Part shown: positions 62,917 through 64,000 of the stretch, piece by piece | How positions within the stretch are numbered: position 1 is the first letter of the stretch | Layout: every line of letters starts with the position of its first letter | From: an uncultured Helicobacter sp. | Lineage (GTDB): Bacteria; Campylobacterota; Campylobacteria; Campylobacterales; Helicobacteraceae | NCBI GenBank assembly: GCA_944326445.1 | Contig: CALVDZ010000005.1 | Location: 41,742 to 105,741, forward strand | Direction of reading: 5' to 3' | DNA: 64,000 nt | Notes under the pieces: model-generated | What the model was told of the DNA's origin: nothing | Database searches by the model: none | What the model saw: the letters and a program-made list of their open reading frames with translations, nothing else | Made by a program: the position numbers and the translations under genes

Positions 62917-63852
62917 ATGCAATGTATTTTGTGCCATAGTAATAAGGTAACACTAAAAGAGCGCGTGCGCAGAGAGGATCTCATCGCGCTCTATCAGAGG
63001 AGCTTTGGGATAGACATACGCGCTATCCTCTCTAGTGATTTGGAGTATAGGCACTGCCAAGAGTGCGATCTCAAGTTTTTTGTGTGCGAGGATGGCAGTA
63101 TCCCCACTGGCGATGACGCGTTTTATAACGCCCTTAACAATCTGCCGTGGTATTACTTTGATGAAAAGCACGAGTATCATTATGTCAAAAACCTCATCAC
63201 TTCAGAATCTAAAGTGCTAGAGGTGGGCTGTGGCAAGGCGGCGTTTGCGGATTTTCTCCCACAAAAGAGCAATTATGTCGGGCTAGAGTTTAGCACCAAG
63301 GCTAAGGAAATGGCTGCCAAGCGCGGTATCAGTATCCAAAACATTCCTATTGAGCACTACTGCACGCAGCATAGCGGGGAGTTTGATGTGAGCTGTAGCT
63401 TTCAGGTGCTAGAGCATGTCAGTGATCCCTATGAGTTTTTGCGCGCACAGATTGTCTGTCTAAAGACAACTAGGGGGGGGGCAATACACAACAAACCATC
63501 GCAGCTTATCATCGCTGTGCCTAGTGAGGATTCATTCCTGCGCTATTGCGTCAATGGCATCTTAAATATGCCTCCACACCATATCTCCCGATTTAGCGAC
63601 AAAACACTTCACCATATCGCCAAACTTTTTAACCTACGCCTTATAGAAATCTATCACGAGCCCGTGCAGCCCGAGCACAGAGAATTTTACAAAGCCACGA
63701 TGTGGGCAAAGAAATTCCTACCCACACCGCTCATTGATAGGGGCTTAATGCGCAAACTCATCGGCAAAGCGGGCATTGTGGGCAGGAGGCTTATCCAAAT
63801 CCCACCAAATGCCTATGGACACACCACCGTGGCAGTCTATGAGCTACGATAG
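62917..63852 (+). CDS. Zinc-ribbon methyltransferase with poly-G tract, ON in this sequence
   Basis: An N-terminal zinc ribbon (CILCHSN and, later, CQECDLKFF) is followed by a class I methyltransferase fold: VLEVGCGKAAFADFLP (motif I) and FQVLEHVSDPYEFL. The start is ATG 62917 with AAAGGAG eight bases upstream. A run of nine G (63473-63481) lies inside the coding sequence and encodes RGG; one base more or less would stop translation about 18 codons later. The reading frame is intact here, so the gene is ON. Proteins of this type often modify cell-surface sugars; it follows waaF, which fits, but the substrate is unknown. Confidence 0.82.
   Translation: MQCILCHSNKVTLKERVRREDLIALYQRSFGIDIRAILSSDLEYRHCQECDLKFFVCEDGSIPTGDDAFYNALNNLPWYYFDEKHEYHYVKNLITSESKVLEVGCGKAAFADFLPQKSNYVGLEFSTKAKEMAAKRGISIQNIPIEHYCTQHSGEFDVSCSFQVLEHVSDPYEFLRAQIVCLKTTRGGAIHNKPSQLIIAVPSEDSFLRYCVNGILNMPPHHISRFSDKTLHHIAKLFNLRLIEIYHEPVQPEHREFYKATMWAKKFLPTPLIDRGLMRKLIGKAGIVGRRLIQIPPNAYGHTTVAVYELR
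63473..63481 (+). repeat. G9 tract in the methyltransferase gene, contingency repeat
   Basis: Nine G residues flanked as GGGGGGGGGCAATAC lie inside the gene. The flank CAATA is shared with the tract at 18570. Nine keeps the frame open. Confidence 0.9.
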
Positions 63853-63923
63853 CTTTGGGTTCTCCTCTTAGATTCTAAGCCACTATCGGCGTTATAGAAT
63901 CTACGCCAATAGATTTAGACTAA

Positions 63924-64000
63924 TGTATGCTCGCGTAAGCGGAGCGAGTGGCAATTCACTTGCCACAAGCGATAACAAGTTTGTGAAACAAACTTGCATA
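63924..64000 (+). repeat. Dispersed two-hairpin repeat, copy B
   Basis: TGTATGCTCGCG and AGCGGAGCGA are followed by hairpin 1 GTGGCAA/TTGCCAC (63948-63966, loop TTCAC), the linker AAGCGATAA, and hairpin 2 CAAGTTTG/CAAACTTG (63976-63996, loop TGAAA). The window ends just after it, so the right limit is unknown. Confidence 0.78.

Noticed and set aside
1..64000. CRISPR array or cas genes
   Set aside because: No regularly spaced direct repeats and no Cas-like protein was seen. The heptamer cluster at 38.4-38.6 kb has irregular spacing.

Overview
The window looks like chromosomal DNA of a Helicobacter-type epsilonproteobacterium (Campylobacterota), probably an enterohepatic species. This rests on gene content: the porGDAB pyruvate oxidoreductase set, a Sel1/Hcp cysteine-rich repeat protein, pseC, a CetA/CetB-like energy-taxis pair, a type III restriction system, nrfHA, addB, short MurB, luxS, and compact genes with ATGA/TAATG junctions. 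Vegetative -10 boxes are mostly TATAAT in a GCTATAATGC-like context. Base composition appears higher in GC than H. pylori. The genus is inferred from family recognition, not from a search.

Layout. 1-2365: nucleotide-sugar genes (WlbA-like dehydrogenase cut by the window edge, WlbB-like acetyltransferase, UDP-HexNAc dehydrogenase) for surface glycans. 2344-7419: comEC, then the rpsP-khpA-rimM-trmD-rplS ribosome operon and ffh. 7588-9706: PerR/Fur regulator, moeA and a Usp protein. 9753-14890: hairpin, tRNA-Ala and the ctpA-purC-purS-purQ-(SH3 protein)-plsC operon. 15027-18602: cdsA, dxr and a poly-G phase-variable multi-pass membrane protein. 18813-22731: energy-taxis pair, ankyrin protein and catalase. 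22774-24562: murB, fliQ, tRNA-Sec, luxS. 24859-31783: a frameshifted hydrolase and a TAT aldo/keto reductase sharing a near-identical MerR-type promoter, flanking a type III mod-res pair whose mod 5' end is frameshifted. 31996-36999: por operon, purU, secreted protein. 37103-39900: ridA, four tRNAs, a decayed accessory patch rich in repeats, and a beta-propeller protein. 40018-50193: Hcp-like protein, membrane protein, amidase, NMO-family flavoprotein, tyrS, spoT, rpoZ, GNAT, fliR, pgeF. 50339-52734: nrfHA nitrite reductase. 52852-56740: broken methyltransferase, flagellin-like coiled-coil protein, pseC, LprI-like protein. 56741-61032: addB, tkt. 61163-63852: waaF, flavin reductase-like protein and a methyltransferase carrying an in-frame poly-G tract.

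The most striking signal is not a gene. The heptamer AGATTCT (or its complement AGAATCT) occurs about 160 times by my hand count, where roughly 10 are expected. It lies on both strands, in several reading frames and in intergenic DNA. It is clustered near 38.4-38.6 kb, and a perfect 17-bp inverted repeat at 9753-9798 carries it in both arms. This pattern resembles DNA uptake sequences of other naturally competent bacteria, and it contains GANTC, a common methylation site. A second family of dispersed intergenic repeats (four copies) keeps two hairpins while the bases in the stems change. Two poly-G tracts with identical flanks (GGGGGGGGGCAATA) mark contingency loci: one gene is out of frame here (OFF), the other in frame (ON).
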